A stretch of 64,000 nucleotides of DNA from Cupriavidus plantarum. GTDB lineage: Bacteria; Pseudomonadota; Gammaproteobacteria; Burkholderiales; Burkholderiaceae. Below the pieces are notes generated by a model that saw only the letters and a program-made list of their open reading frames with translations, had not been told where the DNA came from and did not search any database. Every line of letters begins with the position of its first letter. The stretch's first letter is position 1. Location: the NCBI RefSeq assembly GCF_905397285.1, contig NZ_CAJPUX010000003.1:186001-250000 (forward strand), in the 5' to 3' direction. Of the stretch, positions 49,604-59,223 are shown one piece after another. Position numbers and translations under genes: made by a program.

Positions 49604-50161
49604 TCAGTGCCGGCGCACCCGCCGCAGCTCGTCGACGATCAGCAGCACCGCGCCAACCGTGATCGCGCAATCGGCGACGTTGAACGCCGGGAAGTGCGTG
49701 TTGCGCAGATGGAAGTCGAGAAAGTCGATCACGTGGCCATGGACCACGCGATCGATCACGTTGCCGATGGCGCCGCCGAGGATCATCGAAATCGCCAGGC
49801 AGAACATCTTCTGCCCGTTATGGCGATACAGCAGCCAGACGATGAAGCCGGCCACGACCACGGCCAGCGCCGTGAAGAACCAGCGCTGCCAGCCGCCGGC
49901 ATCCGCGAGGAAGCTGAACGCCGCGCCCTTGTTCCACACCAGTACGAGGTTGAAGAAGCTCGTGACCGGACGCGATTCGCCGTACACGAAGGTGCGGCTG
50001 ATCACGATCTTGAAGAACTGGTCGAGAATCACTACCAGCACGGCAAACGCCATCCACAGCAGCGGCGTGGTGCTGCTGCCGCGGCCGGCCTTGCTGTTGC
50101 CGCTGCCCTTGCGGCCGGCGGGACGCGCGCGCGAGGAGGACGAAGAGGAAGACGAGGCCAT
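49604..50161 (-). CDS. lspA: Lipoprotein signal peptidase
   Basis: LspA cleaves the signal peptide from prolipoproteins in the inner membrane. The 185-residue protein has four hydrophobic segments and the catalytic aspartates in [15 protein letters not shown] and [12 protein letters not shown] Ser/Arg-rich N-terminal extension of about 30 residues, with a run of eight Ser, precedes the first membrane segment. Its ATG overlaps the ileS stop by one base (TGATG), so it is coupled to ileS. Confidence 0.96.
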   Translation of the reverse strand: MASSSSSSSSRARPAGRKGSGNSKAGRGSSTTPLLWMAFAVLVVILDQFFKIVISRTFVYGESRPVTSFFNLVLVWNKGAAFSFLADAGGWQRWFFTALAVVVAGFIVWLLYRHNGQKMFCLAISMILGGAIGNVIDRVVHGHVIDFLDFHLRNTHFPAFNVADCAITVGAVLLIVDELRRVRRH

Positions 50162-53040
50162 CAGGCGTGGCTCCTGTGTTCACCGGCGCCGAACAGGTTA
50201 CTGTCGCAGCGGCCGCAGAGGGTGGGGTGAGCCGGGTCGTGGCCCACGTCGGCGCGGTAGTGCCAGCAGCGCTCGCACTTGGCGTGCGCGGACGGCGTGA
50301 CCGTCACGAGCAGATCGCCGCCTTCCGGCGCGGGCTCGACCTTGGCCGCCGACGTCAGCAGCACGAAGCGCAGGTCGTCGTCGAGGCTCTGCAACGCGGC
50401 CAGCACCGGACCGCCCGCGGCGATCGTGACTTCCGCCTGCAGCGACGAGCCGATCTCGCCCTCGACGCGCACGGCCTCGAGTTGCTTCGTCACCTCAGCA
50501 CGCACAGCGCGGATCTCGTGCCATTTCTGCAGCAGGTCATCGGCGTTGTCCACGGCCGGCACGTCGTAATACGTGCTGGTGAAGATCGTGTCGGTGTGCT
50601 CGGTGCCATGCGCGAAGATCTGCCACGCTTCCTCGGCCGTGAACGACAGGAACGGCGCCATCCAGTGCAGCATCGCCTGCGTGATGTGATACAGGGCGTT
50701 CTGCGCGGCGCGGCGCGCCTGCGAGTTCGGCGCCGTCGTGTACAGGCGGTCCTTCAGCACGTCGAGGTAGAAGCCGCCGAGGTCTTCGGAACAGAACGTC
50801 TGGAGCTTGGCGACGACAGGATGGAACTCGTACGCCTGGTAGTGCGACAGCACTTCCTTCTGCAGGCGGTCGGTCAGCGCCACGGCGTAGCGGTCGATCT
50901 CGAGCCATTCCGACGCGGGCAGCGCGTGCTGCGCGTGGTCGTAGTCGGTGAGGTTCGACAGCAGGAAACGCAGCGTGTTGCGGATACGGCGATAGCCTTC
51001 CACCACGCGCTTGAGGATCTCGTCCGAGATCGACAGTTCGCCCGAGTAGTCGGTCGAGGCCACCCAAAGACGGATGATCTCGGCGCCCATCTTGTTCGCG
51101 ATGTCCTGCGGCGACACGGTGTTGCCGACGGACTTCGACATCTTGCGGCCCTCGCCGTCGACCGTGAAGCCGTGCGTGAGCAGCGCCTTGTACGGCGGCT
51201 TGCCATAGAGCATCGACGCCGTCAGCAGCGACGAGTGGAACCAGCCGCGATGCTGGTCGGATCCTTCGAGGTACAGGTCGGCGAGGCGGCCATCGGGTTC
51301 GTCGGCCGACGGATCGTAAAGGTCCTCGCGGTGCGAGCCGCGGATCACGGTCCAGTGCGTGGTGCCCGAGTCGAACCACACGTCGAGCGTGTCGCGGTTC
51401 TTCTCGTACAGCGCGGCTTCCTCACCGAGGAGGTCCTTCGGGTCGAGCGTCTGCCACGCCTCGATGCCATGCTGCTCCACACGTCTGGCGACTTCCTCGA
51501 GCAGCTCGGGCGTGCGCGGATGCAGCGCGCCCGTTTCCTTGTGCAGGAAGAAGGCCATCGGCACGCCCCACTGCCGCTGGCGCGACAGCGTCCAGTCCGG
51601 ACGGTGCGCGATCATATTGTGCAGGCGCTGCTTGCCCCAGGCGGGGTAGAACTCGGTGGCCTCGATGCCCGCGAGCGCGGTCTCGCGCAGCGTGGGGCCG
51701 TCATTGGCCGGCACGACGTCCATGCCCGCGAACCATTGCGACGTGGCGCGGTAGATGATCGGCGTCTTGTGACGCCAGCAGTGCATGTAGCTGTGCTCGT
51801 ACTTGTGTGAGTTGAACAGGTTGCCCGATTGCTCGAGCACCGCCACGATCTTCGGATTGGCATCCCAGATCATCTGGCCGCCGAACAGCGGCAGCGTGCT
51901 GGCATAGACACCATCGCCCATCACGGGGCTGATAATGTCCGCGTCCGGCATGCCGTGCGCCTTGCACGACTGGAAATCTTCCACGCCATACGCCGGGGCC
52001 GAGTGCACGATGCCCGAACCGGTATCGGTGGTCACGTAGTCGCCGAGGTAGATCGGCGACAGGCGGTCATAGCCGGCGTCCATCTTCGCGAGCGGATGGT
52101 GGAAGCGGATCTCCGACAGCGCCTCGCCGCGGGTCGTGGCCACGACCTTGCCTTCGAGGCCGTACGTCTTGAGCTGTTCTTCCACGCGCTCGGTCGCCAG
52201 GATCAGGTAGCCGCGCGGCGTATCGACGAGCGCGTACTCGACTTCCGGATGTACGTTGAGCGCCTGGTTCGACGGGATCGTCCACGGCGTGGTCGTCCAG
52301 ATGACGATCCAGCCCGGCTTGGCTTCGAGCTGGGCCAGCGGCACATGGAAGGCGTGCGCCAGCTTGTCGGTCTCCGCGAACGGAAAGCCGACGTCGATCG
52401 ACAGGTCGACCTTGTCCTTGTATTCGACCTCTGCCTCGGCCAGCGCCGAGCCGCAGTCGAAGCACCAGTTCACGGGCTTCAGGCCGCGGAACACGTAACC
52501 CTTCTCCATGATCTTGCCGAGCGCGCGCAGTTCGTCGGCCTCGTTGCTGAAGTTCATGGTCAGGTACGGATTCGCCCAGTCGCCGAGCACGCCGAGGCGC
52601 TCGAAGTCCTTGCGCTGGCGCGCGATCTGCTCCGTCGCGTAGGCGCGGGCCTTCGACTGGACTTCCTGCACGGGCAGGCCCTTGCCGAACTGCTTTTCGA
52701 TCTGGATCTCGATCGGCATGCCGTGGCAGTCCCAGCCCGGCACGTACACGGCGTCGAGGCCCGTCAGGCCGCGCGCCTTCACGATCATGTCCTTCAGCAC
52801 CTTGTTGACCGCGTGGCCGATGTGGATGTCGCCGTTCGCGTACGGGGGGCCGTCGTGCAGCACGAACTTCTTCGCGCCCTTGCGGGCCGCGCGGATCTTC
52901 TTGTACAGCTGCTTGTCCTGCCATTGCTTCACCCACAGCGGCTCGCGCTTGGGCAGGTCGCCCCGCATGGGGAACGGCGTATCCAGCAGGTTGACCGGAT
53001 ACTTGCTTTTCTCGGGCTTGGCGCGTTTGTCGTCGGACAT
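50161..53040 (-). CDS. ileS: Isoleucine-tRNA ligase
   Basis: IleS charges tRNA-Ile and edits valine. The 959-residue enzyme has the HIGH element in [20 protein letters not shown], the KMSKS element in [10 protein letters not shown], an editing domain between, and a C-terminal zinc site ([24 protein letters not shown]). The start at 53040 gives [29 protein letters not shown]. It follows ribF by 133 bases and overlaps lspA by one base. Confidence 0.99.
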   Translation of the reverse strand: MSDDKRAKPEKSKYPVNLLDTPFPMRGDLPKREPLWVKQWQDKQLYKKIRAARKGAKKFVLHDGPPYANGDIHIGHAVNKVLKDMIVKARGLTGLDAVYVPGWDCHGMPIEIQIEKQFGKGLPVQEVQSKARAYATEQIARQRKDFERLGVLGDWANPYLTMNFSNEADELRALGKIMEKGYVFRGLKPVNWCFDCGSALAEAEVEYKDKVDLSIDVGFPFAETDKLAHAFHVPLAQLEAKPGWIVIWTTTPWTIPSNQALNVHPEVEYALVDTPRGYLILATERVEEQLKTYGLEGKVVATTRGEALSEIRFHHPLAKMDAGYDRLSPIYLGDYVTTDTGSGIVHSAPAYGVEDFQSCKAHGMPDADIISPVMGDGVYASTLPLFGGQMIWDANPKIVAVLEQSGNLFNSHKYEHSYMHCWRHKTPIIYRATSQWFAGMDVVPANDGPTLRETALAGIEATEFYPAWGKQRLHNMIAHRPDWTLSRQRQWGVPMAFFLHKETGALHPRTPELLEEVARRVEQHGIEAWQTLDPKDLLGEEAALYEKNRDTLDVWFDSGTTHWTVIRGSHREDLYDPSADEPDGRLADLYLEGSDQHRGWFHSSLLTASMLYGKPPYKALLTHGFTVDGEGRKMSKSVGNTVSPQDIANKMGAEIIRLWVASTDYSGELSISDEILKRVVEGYRRIRNTLRFLLSNLTDYDHAQHALPASEWLEIDRYAVALTDRLQKEVLSHYQAYEFHPVVAKLQTFCSEDLGGFYLDVLKDRLYTTAPNSQARRAAQNALYHITQAMLHWMAPFLSFTAEEAWQIFAHGTEHTDTIFTSTYYDVPAVDNADDLLQKWHEIRAVRAEVTKQLEAVRVEGEIGSSLQAEVTIAAGGPVLAALQSLDDDLRFVLLTSAAKVEPAPEGGDLLVTVTPSAHAKCERCWHYRADVGHDPAHPTLCGRCDSNLFGAGEHRSHA

Positions 53041-53173
53041 GTCTTGATTCTCGGGATACGGTCGGGCGCGGCGGTGGTTCGATGTCGCCGCGCGATCATT
53101 CGGATAACTGGCGGTGAGGCGGAGGGTGGCGGGCCACCGGCGCCGCGGTACGAGGTACCGCGCGCCGGCTCCG

Positions 53174-54139
53174 CTACCTAATTCGGTCGGTCGCCGACGT
53201 CGCGTCCGGCGCGGTCAGGCCAAAAAACGCCCGCGCATCGGCACTGTCCTTCGCGATGGCGGCGGTCAGTTCTTCGAGGCTGTCGAAGCGCGCCTCGTCA
53301 CGCAGCTTCTTCATGAACTCCACGCGCACGATCTTGCCGTAGAGGTTGGCGTTGAAATCGAACAGATGCACTTCCAGCAGCACGCGGCCCGCGTCCTCGA
53401 TAGTGGGACGCACGCCGATGCTGGCCACGCCGGGAAGTGGCCGGTCGGCCAGCCCATGGACCTGCACCACGAAGATGCCATTGACCGCGGGGCGCTTGTG
53501 GGAGATGCGGAGGTTCAGCGTCGGAAAGCCAAGATCGCGGCCCAGCTTGCGGCCATGGATCACGTGGCCGCTGATCGCATAGCCATGGCCGAGCAGGCGC
53601 CGCGCGTGTTCCAGATCGCCGTCTTCCAGCGCCTGGCGCACCGCCGAGCTCGAGATCCGCACGCCGCCTTCGGACACGGAGCCCATCTGCTCGACGTCGA
53701 AGCCATACTGCTGGCCCGCTTCGCGCAGGAAGTCCACGTCGCCGGCGCGCCGCGCGCCGAAGCGGAAGTCGTCGCCGACCAGCACCCAGCGCGCGTGCAG
53801 GCCGTGCCAGAGCACGTTTTCAACGAACGCCCGCGGCGACTGCGCGGCAAAGTGGGCATTGAAGTGTTCCACCACCACACGGTCCACGCCATTGGCGCGC
53901 AGCGCGTCGAGCTTGTCACGCAGGAGCGCGATGCGCTTCGGGGCGCGATCGGGCGTGAAGAATTCGCGGGGGTGCGGCTCGAAGGTCATGACGCACAGCG
54001 GCAGGCCGCGCGCGTCGGCGGCCGCGCGGGCGCGCGCGAGCAGCGACTGGTGGCCGCGGTGCACACCGTCGAAATTGCCGATGGTGAGCGCGCAGGGCGC
54101 CCGGCTTTCGGCGTTGGGCAGGCCGCGGAAGACTTTCAC
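53174..54139 (-). CDS. ribF: Bifunctional riboflavin kinase / FMN adenylyltransferase
   Basis: RibF phosphorylates riboflavin to FMN and adenylates FMN to FAD. The 321-residue protein has the adenylyltransferase motif [16 protein letters not shown] at the N-terminus, then [14 protein letters not shown] and [14 protein letters not shown], and a C-terminal kinase domain with [11 protein letters not shown] and the conserved VNGIFVV. A TATAAT on this strand at 54175-54180 gives a promoter with a 5' leader near 30 bases. It heads the ribF-ileS-lspA-coaBC run. Confidence 0.97.
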   Translation of the reverse strand: MKVFRGLPNAESRAPCALTIGNFDGVHRGHQSLLARARAAADARGLPLCVMTFEPHPREFFTPDRAPKRIALLRDKLDALRANGVDRVVVEHFNAHFAAQSPRAFVENVLWHGLHARWVLVGDDFRFGARRAGDVDFLREAGQQYGFDVEQMGSVSEGGVRISSSAVRQALEDGDLEHARRLLGHGYAISGHVIHGRKLGRDLGFPTLNLRISHKRPAVNGIFVVQVHGLADRPLPGVASIGVRPTIEDAGRVLLEVHLFDFNANLYGKIVRVEFMKKLRDEARFDSLEELTAAIAKDSADARAFFGLTAPDATSATDRIR

Positions 54140-54174
54140 GAGGACGGCGACAAAGCAATTCGGGGAAAACGGGC

Positions 54175-54180
54175 ATTATA
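54175..54180 (-). promoter_or_regulatory. -10 box of ribF-ileS-lspA
   Basis: A perfect TATAAT on the minus strand about 36 bases before the ribF ATG, with a poor -35. The gap to the divergent histidine kinase gene (54140-54411) holds no other feature I can name. Confidence 0.55.
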
Positions 54181-54411
54181 AGGCGAATGGCCCCGTCTGC
54201 CCCATTTGGCGGCGCGCCGGCCCCCTTTGTGGCCGATGCGGCGCCGAAACATGGCGCGGCGCCGCAAAAGGCGGCATGATATGCGCCACTCGGAATACCA
54301 ATCGCGCGACACATGCAATGACCGGCGCGCCCTGCGCATTCTGTCGTTTCTGGCAGATTTCGGCGGGTCGGGCGGCGCCGCGGTGTCAGCGTCAGATGTC
54401 AGGGTCAACTC

Positions 54412-56202
54412 TTGAACGCGCTGCTCAACAAGTTACTGCCCCCGCCCGGGCCGCCGCTCGACACCGAGACGCGCGCAAAACTGCTTGCCACGGTGCACCG
54501 CGTGTCCCCGACGGGCATCGGCGCGTCGCTCATCCTGCCCGGCATGACGGCCGCCGCGTTCTGGAACGAGGCGCAGCACGTGGCGCTGCTCGTGTGGTGC
54601 GGGGCGATGCTGGTGCTGACCGCGACGGTCGCGTGGTTCTACTTCGGCTACAAGCGCGACGGCGGCCGCATGAGCCGCTCCGCCCACACGCGCAAGTGGT
54701 GGAACAACATGCGCATGTACGCGTTCGTCACGGGCCTCACGTGGGGCAGTTCGGCGCTGCTGCATCTCTACACGGACTCGAGCGTGTTTTCGGCGGTCCT
54801 GTATCTGCTGACCCTCGGCGTGCTGGCGGGCGGCGCCACCTCGCAATCGCCGGTGCCGTCGAACCTCGTCTTCGCGGGCGTGCCCATCCTCGTCCCCAAC
54901 GTGCTGCTCGCCGATTTCGCGTTTCCGGGGCATGGCGGCTACGTGCAGGTGTTGCTGATCGTCTACGCGCTGATGCTCGCGCGCCATGCGCTGAACCTCC
55001 AGCAAACGCTCGTGCGGGCGATCCAGCTGGAGAGCGGGAGCCGCCGGCTCGCCAAGCAGTTCCAGGAAGAGAAAGAACGCGCGCTCCACGCAAGCGAGGA
55101 GAAGTCGCGCTTCCTCGCCGCGGCCAGCCATGACCTCAGGCAGCCCGTGCATGCGCTCGTGATGCTCGTGGAAGCGTTGCGCGCGCGCAACCAGTCGAGC
55201 TCGCTGCATCCGCTTGTCGAGCAGGTCGCGGCCGGCACGCAGACCATCGACCTGCTGTTCCGCTCGCTGCTCGACCTGTCGAAGCTCGAGGGCCGCAAGG
55301 TGCTGCCGACGCTGGAACCGTGCGACCTCAACGGGCTGATCCACGACGTGATGAGCCAGTTCGCGGCCGATGCGCGCGAGAGCGGCCTGTCGCTGAACCC
55401 GCGCGTGCCAGACGAAATCTATGCGATGGCGGAGCCCGTCCTCCTGCGGCGCGCGTTGTTCAACCTGGTGCAGAACGCGCTGCGCTACACGAAGCGCGGC
55501 GGCATCCTCGTCACGGCCCGGCAGCGCCGCAAGCACATCCGGCTCGAAGTGTGGGACACGGGCGCGGGTATCACGCCCGAGCATCTGCCGGACATCTTCT
55601 CGCCGTACTATCAGGTCCACAACCCGCAGCGCGATCCGTCGCAGGGGCTGGGACTCGGCCTCGCGATCTTCAAGGAGTGCGTACGGCTGATGCGCGGCAC
55701 CTATGGCGTGCGTTCCGTGCCGGGCAAGGGGTCCGTGTTCTGGTTCGCGCTCGCGCCGGCGCCGACCGAGTCCATCGCGAGCATCCGCGCCATGCGCGCC
55801 AATGCGCGCGCGGAGGAGGCGAGGCCCGAGCCGATGCGCGGCACCGTGCTCGTAGTCGACGATGACAATCAGATCCGCAAGGCGTGGATCGCGCTGATGG
55901 AAGCGTGGGGGATTCGCGTCGCCTGCGCGGCGCATGGCGCCGAGGCCGACAGCCTGTTCCGCAAGGGGTTGAAGCCGGACATCATCTTCTGCGATCTGCG
56001 CCTGCCGGGCAGCGAGAATGGGCTCGATCTGCTCGAGCGGTGGCAAACCACGCAACCGCAGGCACGCAGCGCGCTGCTGACGGGCGATCTGAAATCCGAC
56101 GCGCTGGTGGCGGCGGAAGAGGCGGGGTACTTCGTGCTGCCGAAACCGGTCGATCCGGCGGCATTGCGCATGCTGCTGCGCCGTTGGCTGCATCCGGCCT
56201 GA
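54412..56202 (+). CDS. Hybrid sensor histidine kinase with receiver domain
   Basis: This 596-residue inner-membrane protein starts with about six hydrophobic segments (residues 30-215) without a recognised sensor fold, then has HisKA with phospho-accepting His240 in AAASHDLRQPVHALVML, an ATPase with the N-box LFNLVQNALRYTK, DTGAGITPEHL and GLGLGLAIFKE, and a receiver domain from about residue 476 with Asp528 in FCDLRLPG and the Lys in LPKPVDP. The start is TTG at 54412, with AGGG upstream; the ligand is unknown. A LuxR-type response regulator gene lies tail to tail 58 bases away. Confidence 0.93.
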   Translation: MNALLNKLLPPPGPPLDTETRAKLLATVHRVSPTGIGASLILPGMTAAAFWNEAQHVALLVWCGAMLVLTATVAWFYFGYKRDGGRMSRSAHTRKWWNNMRMYAFVTGLTWGSSALLHLYTDSSVFSAVLYLLTLGVLAGGATSQSPVPSNLVFAGVPILVPNVLLADFAFPGHGGYVQVLLIVYALMLARHALNLQQTLVRAIQLESGSRRLAKQFQEEKERALHASEEKSRFLAAASHDLRQPVHALVMLVEALRARNQSSSLHPLVEQVAAGTQTIDLLFRSLLDLSKLEGRKVLPTLEPCDLNGLIHDVMSQFAADARESGLSLNPRVPDEIYAMAEPVLLRRALFNLVQNALRYTKRGGILVTARQRRKHIRLEVWDTGAGITPEHLPDIFSPYYQVHNPQRDPSQGLGLGLAIFKECVRLMRGTYGVRSVPGKGSVFWFALAPAPTESIASIRAMRANARAEEARPEPMRGTVLVVDDDNQIRKAWIALMEAWGIRVACAAHGAEADSLFRKGLKPDIIFCDLRLPGSENGLDLLERWQTTQPQARSALLTGDLKSDALVAAEEAGYFVLPKPVDPAALRMLLRRWLHPA

Positions 56203-56260
56203 CCCTGATCCGGGCGCTACCCGAGGGTTGCCCGAGTCAGGCCTGAATCGGCCGGGCGCT

Positions 56261-56920
56261 TTACTGGCGCAGGCGGAAACGCTCCATGCGCGACATCACC
56301 TGCATGCGGGTGCGCACGCCGAGCCGCTGCAGGATCGCGGAGACGTGCTCCTTGACCGTGTTCTCGGTCAGGCCGAGCTTGCGCGCGATGACCTTGTTCG
56401 GAAGACCTTCCAGCACGAGCGCGAGCACCGAACCCTGACGCGGCGTCAGACCCAGTTCCGCCGGGGTGACCGGAATGCCGTGCGCGGGGCCGAACTGCTG
56501 GGAGCGGCCGCTGAGCGCTTCGTCGGTCGGAAAGCTCGTATCGCCGGCCAGCACCTTGCGGACCGCGGCGGTGAACGCGTTGGCATCGAGGTGCTTGCCC
56601 ACGAAGCCGCATGCGGAGAGGGCGCGGGCCCGGCCCACGATCTCCGGCGTCGCTTCCGCAGACATGAAGATGAATCGCGCGCCGGGGATCACGGTCTTGA
56701 ACGACTGCATGGCATCGAAGCCCGTGCCGTCGTTGAGCCAGATATCGAGCAGCACGATATCGGGACGCAATCCCTGTTGCAGCGAGTTGAGCGCCTCTTT
56801 GGCACTGCCGGCCGCGTGAACCGCGACGTCCGGCATGACTTCCGCGAGAAACGCGGTCGTGCCTGATAGGGCCATAGGATGATCATCGACCACCAACAGA
56901 GTCGGTGCAGTGTTCGACAT
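56261..56920 (-). CDS. LuxR/NarL-family response regulator
   Basis: This 219-residue regulator has a receiver domain with the acidic pair VVDDHP at residues 10-15, phospho-accepting Asp59 in VLLDIWLND, Ser/Ala at the switch position in FMSAEATPE and the conserved Lys in FVGKHLDAN, then a helix-turn-helix with LTPRQGSVLALVLEGLPNKVIARKLGLTENTVKEHVSAIL. Its target genes are unknown. It is convergent with the hybrid kinase gene, and a phosphorelay partner relation is likely but unproven. Confidence 0.95.
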   Translation of the reverse strand: MSNTAPTLLVVDDHPMALSGTTAFLAEVMPDVAVHAAGSAKEALNSLQQGLRPDIVLLDIWLNDGTGFDAMQSFKTVIPGARFIFMSAEATPEIVGRARALSACGFVGKHLDANAFTAAVRKVLAGDTSFPTDEALSGRSQQFGPAHGIPVTPAELGLTPRQGSVLALVLEGLPNKVIARKLGLTENTVKEHVSAILQRLGVRTRMQVMSRMERFRLRQ

Positions 56921-57063
56921 GCGTATTCCCGTCTAATTTCCCAGCTCGTCCTTGTTGTCACCTCGCCTTGCCTAAGGGGGCGCGTGGACGTAACGGCCAC
57001 TCTAACAGAGCGAGTGAGGCGTCACAATCCATCCATCGCAAGTAATTTCCGCCATCTCGCCAT

Positions 57064-57092
57064 GGGAATTTGCCGATGGATGCAAATTTCCC
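57064..57092. repeat. Imperfect inverted repeat in the response-regulator/purN intergenic region
   Basis: GGGAATTTGC (57064-57073) and GCAAATTTCCC (57082-57092) are inverted repeats with one bulged base, centred 80 bases before purN. Further copies of the core AATTTCC occur at about 56935 and 57050. A second small palindrome, CTCGC with GCGAG, is at 57114-57126. Confidence 0.5.
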
Positions 57093-57145
57093 GTGAATTA
57101 AGCACCTAATACGCTCGCTTTGCGAGAGTTTAAGCTTTGACTTGG

Positions 57146-57151
57146 TAGAAT
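57146..57151 (+). promoter_or_regulatory. -10 box just before purN
   Basis: TAGAAT ends six bases before the purN ATG at 57158, so a transcript start seven bases after it would fall on the ATG. No ribosome-binding sequence and no good -35 are seen. Confidence 0.4.
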
Positions 57152-57157
57152 TGCGCG

Positions 57158-57823
57158 ATGAAAAATATTGTGATCCTCATCTCGGGGCGTGGCACAAACA
57201 TGGAAGCCATCGTTCGTGCCTGCGAATCCGAGCGCTGGCCTGCCCGAGTTGCGGCTATTCTGTCGAACCGCGCGGATGCTCCAGGCCTGCAGTTCGCCGC
57301 CGAGCATGGTATCCCCACGGTCGTTATCGACCATCAGCATTATCCCGACCGTACCGCTTTCGATACGGCTATGCGCGACGCGATCGATGCCCATGCGCCG
57401 GATCTGGTAGTTCTTGCGGGGTTCATGCGCATTCTCACGCCGGCTTTCGTCGATCATTACGCGGGCCGCATGTTGAATATTCACCCGTCGCTGTTGCCGA
57501 GTTTTCCTGGCCTCAGGACGCATCGGCAGGCGCTCGATGCGGGCGTCAAGCTGCATGGCGCGACGGTGCATTTCGTGACTCCTGAGCTCGATCATGGTCC
57601 GATCGTGATGCAGGGGGCACTCGATGTTCAGCCTGGCGACACACCCGAGTCGCTGGCGGAGCGTCTGCTCGCGTGCGAGCACATCATCTATCCGCGTGCC
57701 GTACGCTGGTTCGTCGAGAACCGGCTGCGCGTGCAGGACGGCATCGTTCACGTTCACCCGGCCGAACCGCAGTGGTTCCTGGCCCTTTCAGCCAACGCCG
57801 GCGTGGCAGGTATCCCATCATGA
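57158..57823 (+). CDS. purN: Phosphoribosylglycinamide formyltransferase
   Basis: PurN transfers a formyl group from 10-formyltetrahydrofolate to GAR in purine synthesis. The 221-residue protein has the opening KNIVILISGRGTNMEAIV, then LSNRADAPGLQFA, the catalytic region VVLAGFMRILTPAFV, the NIHPSLLPSFPGLRTHRQALDAG signature and the His/Asp region LHGATVHFVTPELDHGPIV. The ATG at 57158 has no Shine-Dalgarno sequence. Its stop overlaps the next gene's start (ATGA). Confidence 0.97.
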   Translation: MKNIVILISGRGTNMEAIVRACESERWPARVAAILSNRADAPGLQFAAEHGIPTVVIDHQHYPDRTAFDTAMRDAIDAHAPDLVVLAGFMRILTPAFVDHYAGRMLNIHPSLLPSFPGLRTHRQALDAGVKLHGATVHFVTPELDHGPIVMQGALDVQPGDTPESLAERLLACEHIIYPRAVRWFVENRLRVQDGIVHVHPAEPQWFLALSANAGVAGIPS

Positions 57824-59223
57824 CAATCAGTCGTAATCACGCAACACCTCAGCAAGACCGACCGCGCAATCGCAGCAAGGGCAAGTCGAGCCCGATCCGC
57901 AAAGCGGGCGCCAAGCCCACCGGCACCGACGGCGCGTTCGCGCGCAACAGCAGCGGCCTGCAGGCGTTCCATCTGCAGCATATCGACCGTCTGCTCGGCA
58001 AGGTGCTGCTGTTCGCGCGCCCGGCCGATGCCGTGGTGAGTCATTATTTCCGCGAGAACAGCAAGCTGGGCCATCGCGAGCGCGGCATCATCGCGGAGGC
58101 CATCTTCGCGGTGTTGCGCCGACGCGTCGAATTCGGCCAGTTTGCCGAAAGCGGCACGGGTTCCGCGACACGCCGTCTGGGTCTGCTGGGCCTTGCCGCC
58201 ACGCTGGGCCGCGACGCGCTCACGCCGTTTCTTTATCCCGACGAAGCCGAGTGGCTCGACCGTCTGACCACGATCGAGCGCGCGAGCCTCGCGCCGCGCG
58301 TGCGGGCGAACCTGCCCGAGTGGCTGTACGACGATCTCGTCGCGCGCCATGGCGAGGCCTTCACGGCCGCGCTCGGCGATGCGTGGCTGCGCCCCGCGCC
58401 GCTGGACCTGCGCGCCAATCTGACCAAGGTGTCGCGCGAACAGGCCATCGAGGAACTCGAGACCGCGGGCATTGGCGCCGCGCCCACGCCGATGGCGCCG
58501 GCCGGTATCCGCCTGACGGGCAAGCCCGCGCTGAATCAACTCCCGCTGTTCATCAACGGCGGCGTGGAAGTGCAGGACGAAGGCAGCCAGTTGCTGTGTC
58601 ACCTCGTGGCGCCCAAGCGCGGCGAGATGGTCGTGGACTTCTGCGCGGGCGCGGGCGGCAAGACGCTGGCGCTTGGCGTGGCGATGCGCTCGACCGGTCG
58701 TCTGTATGCATTCGACGTGTCGGAAAAGCGGTTGTCGAACCTGAAGCCGCGGCTGGCGCGCAGCGGGCTGTCCAACGTTCATCCGGTGCTGATCGACTCC
58801 GAGCGCGACGCGAAGGTCAAACGTCTGGCCGGCAAGATCGACCGCGTCCTCGTGGACGCGCCGTGCAGCGGGCTCGGCACGCTGCGCCGCAATCCGGACC
58901 TCAAATGGCGTCAGACGCCGGAGTCCGTGGTCGAGCTGACGGAAAAGCAGCGCGCGATTCTCGATTCCGCCGCGCGCCTCGTCAAAGGCGGCGGCCGCGT
59001 CGTTTATGCGACGTGCAGCGTGCTGGAAGCCGAGAACGAAGCGATCGTGCGCGATTTCCTCGCAACCCACGAGAACTTCCGGCTGGTTCCGGTGCAGGAA
59101 GTGCTGGCGGAACAGAAGATCGAAGTCCCCAATTTGTCCGCGGATAGCGGCATGTTGGCGCTGTTTCCGCATATCCACCAGACCGACGGATTCTTCGCGG
59201 CGGTCCTGGAACGGACGCGCTGA
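57820..59223 (+). CDS. RsmB-family rRNA (cytosine-C5) methyltransferase
   Basis: This 467-residue SAM-dependent enzyme would make 5-methylcytosine in 16S rRNA or another RNA. It has an N-terminal NusB-like half, and the methyltransferase half with the SAM loop DFCAGAGGKTLALG, the catalytic cysteines in DAPCSGLGTLRRNPDLKWR and in YATCSV, and DGFFAAVLER at the C-terminus. The start at 57820 is coupled to purN (ATGA). The stop overlaps the next gene's ATG by one base (TGATG). Confidence 0.94.
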   Translation: MTISRNHATPQQDRPRNRSKGKSSPIRKAGAKPTGTDGAFARNSSGLQAFHLQHIDRLLGKVLLFARPADAVVSHYFRENSKLGHRERGIIAEAIFAVLRRRVEFGQFAESGTGSATRRLGLLGLAATLGRDALTPFLYPDEAEWLDRLTTIERASLAPRVRANLPEWLYDDLVARHGEAFTAALGDAWLRPAPLDLRANLTKVSREQAIEELETAGIGAAPTPMAPAGIRLTGKPALNQLPLFINGGVEVQDEGSQLLCHLVAPKRGEMVVDFCAGAGGKTLALGVAMRSTGRLYAFDVSEKRLSNLKPRLARSGLSNVHPVLIDSERDAKVKRLAGKIDRVLVDAPCSGLGTLRRNPDLKWRQTPESVVELTEKQRAILDSAARLVKGGGRVVYATCSVLEAENEAIVRDFLATHENFRLVPVQEVLAEQKIEVPNLSADSGMLALFPHIHQTDGFFAAVLERTR

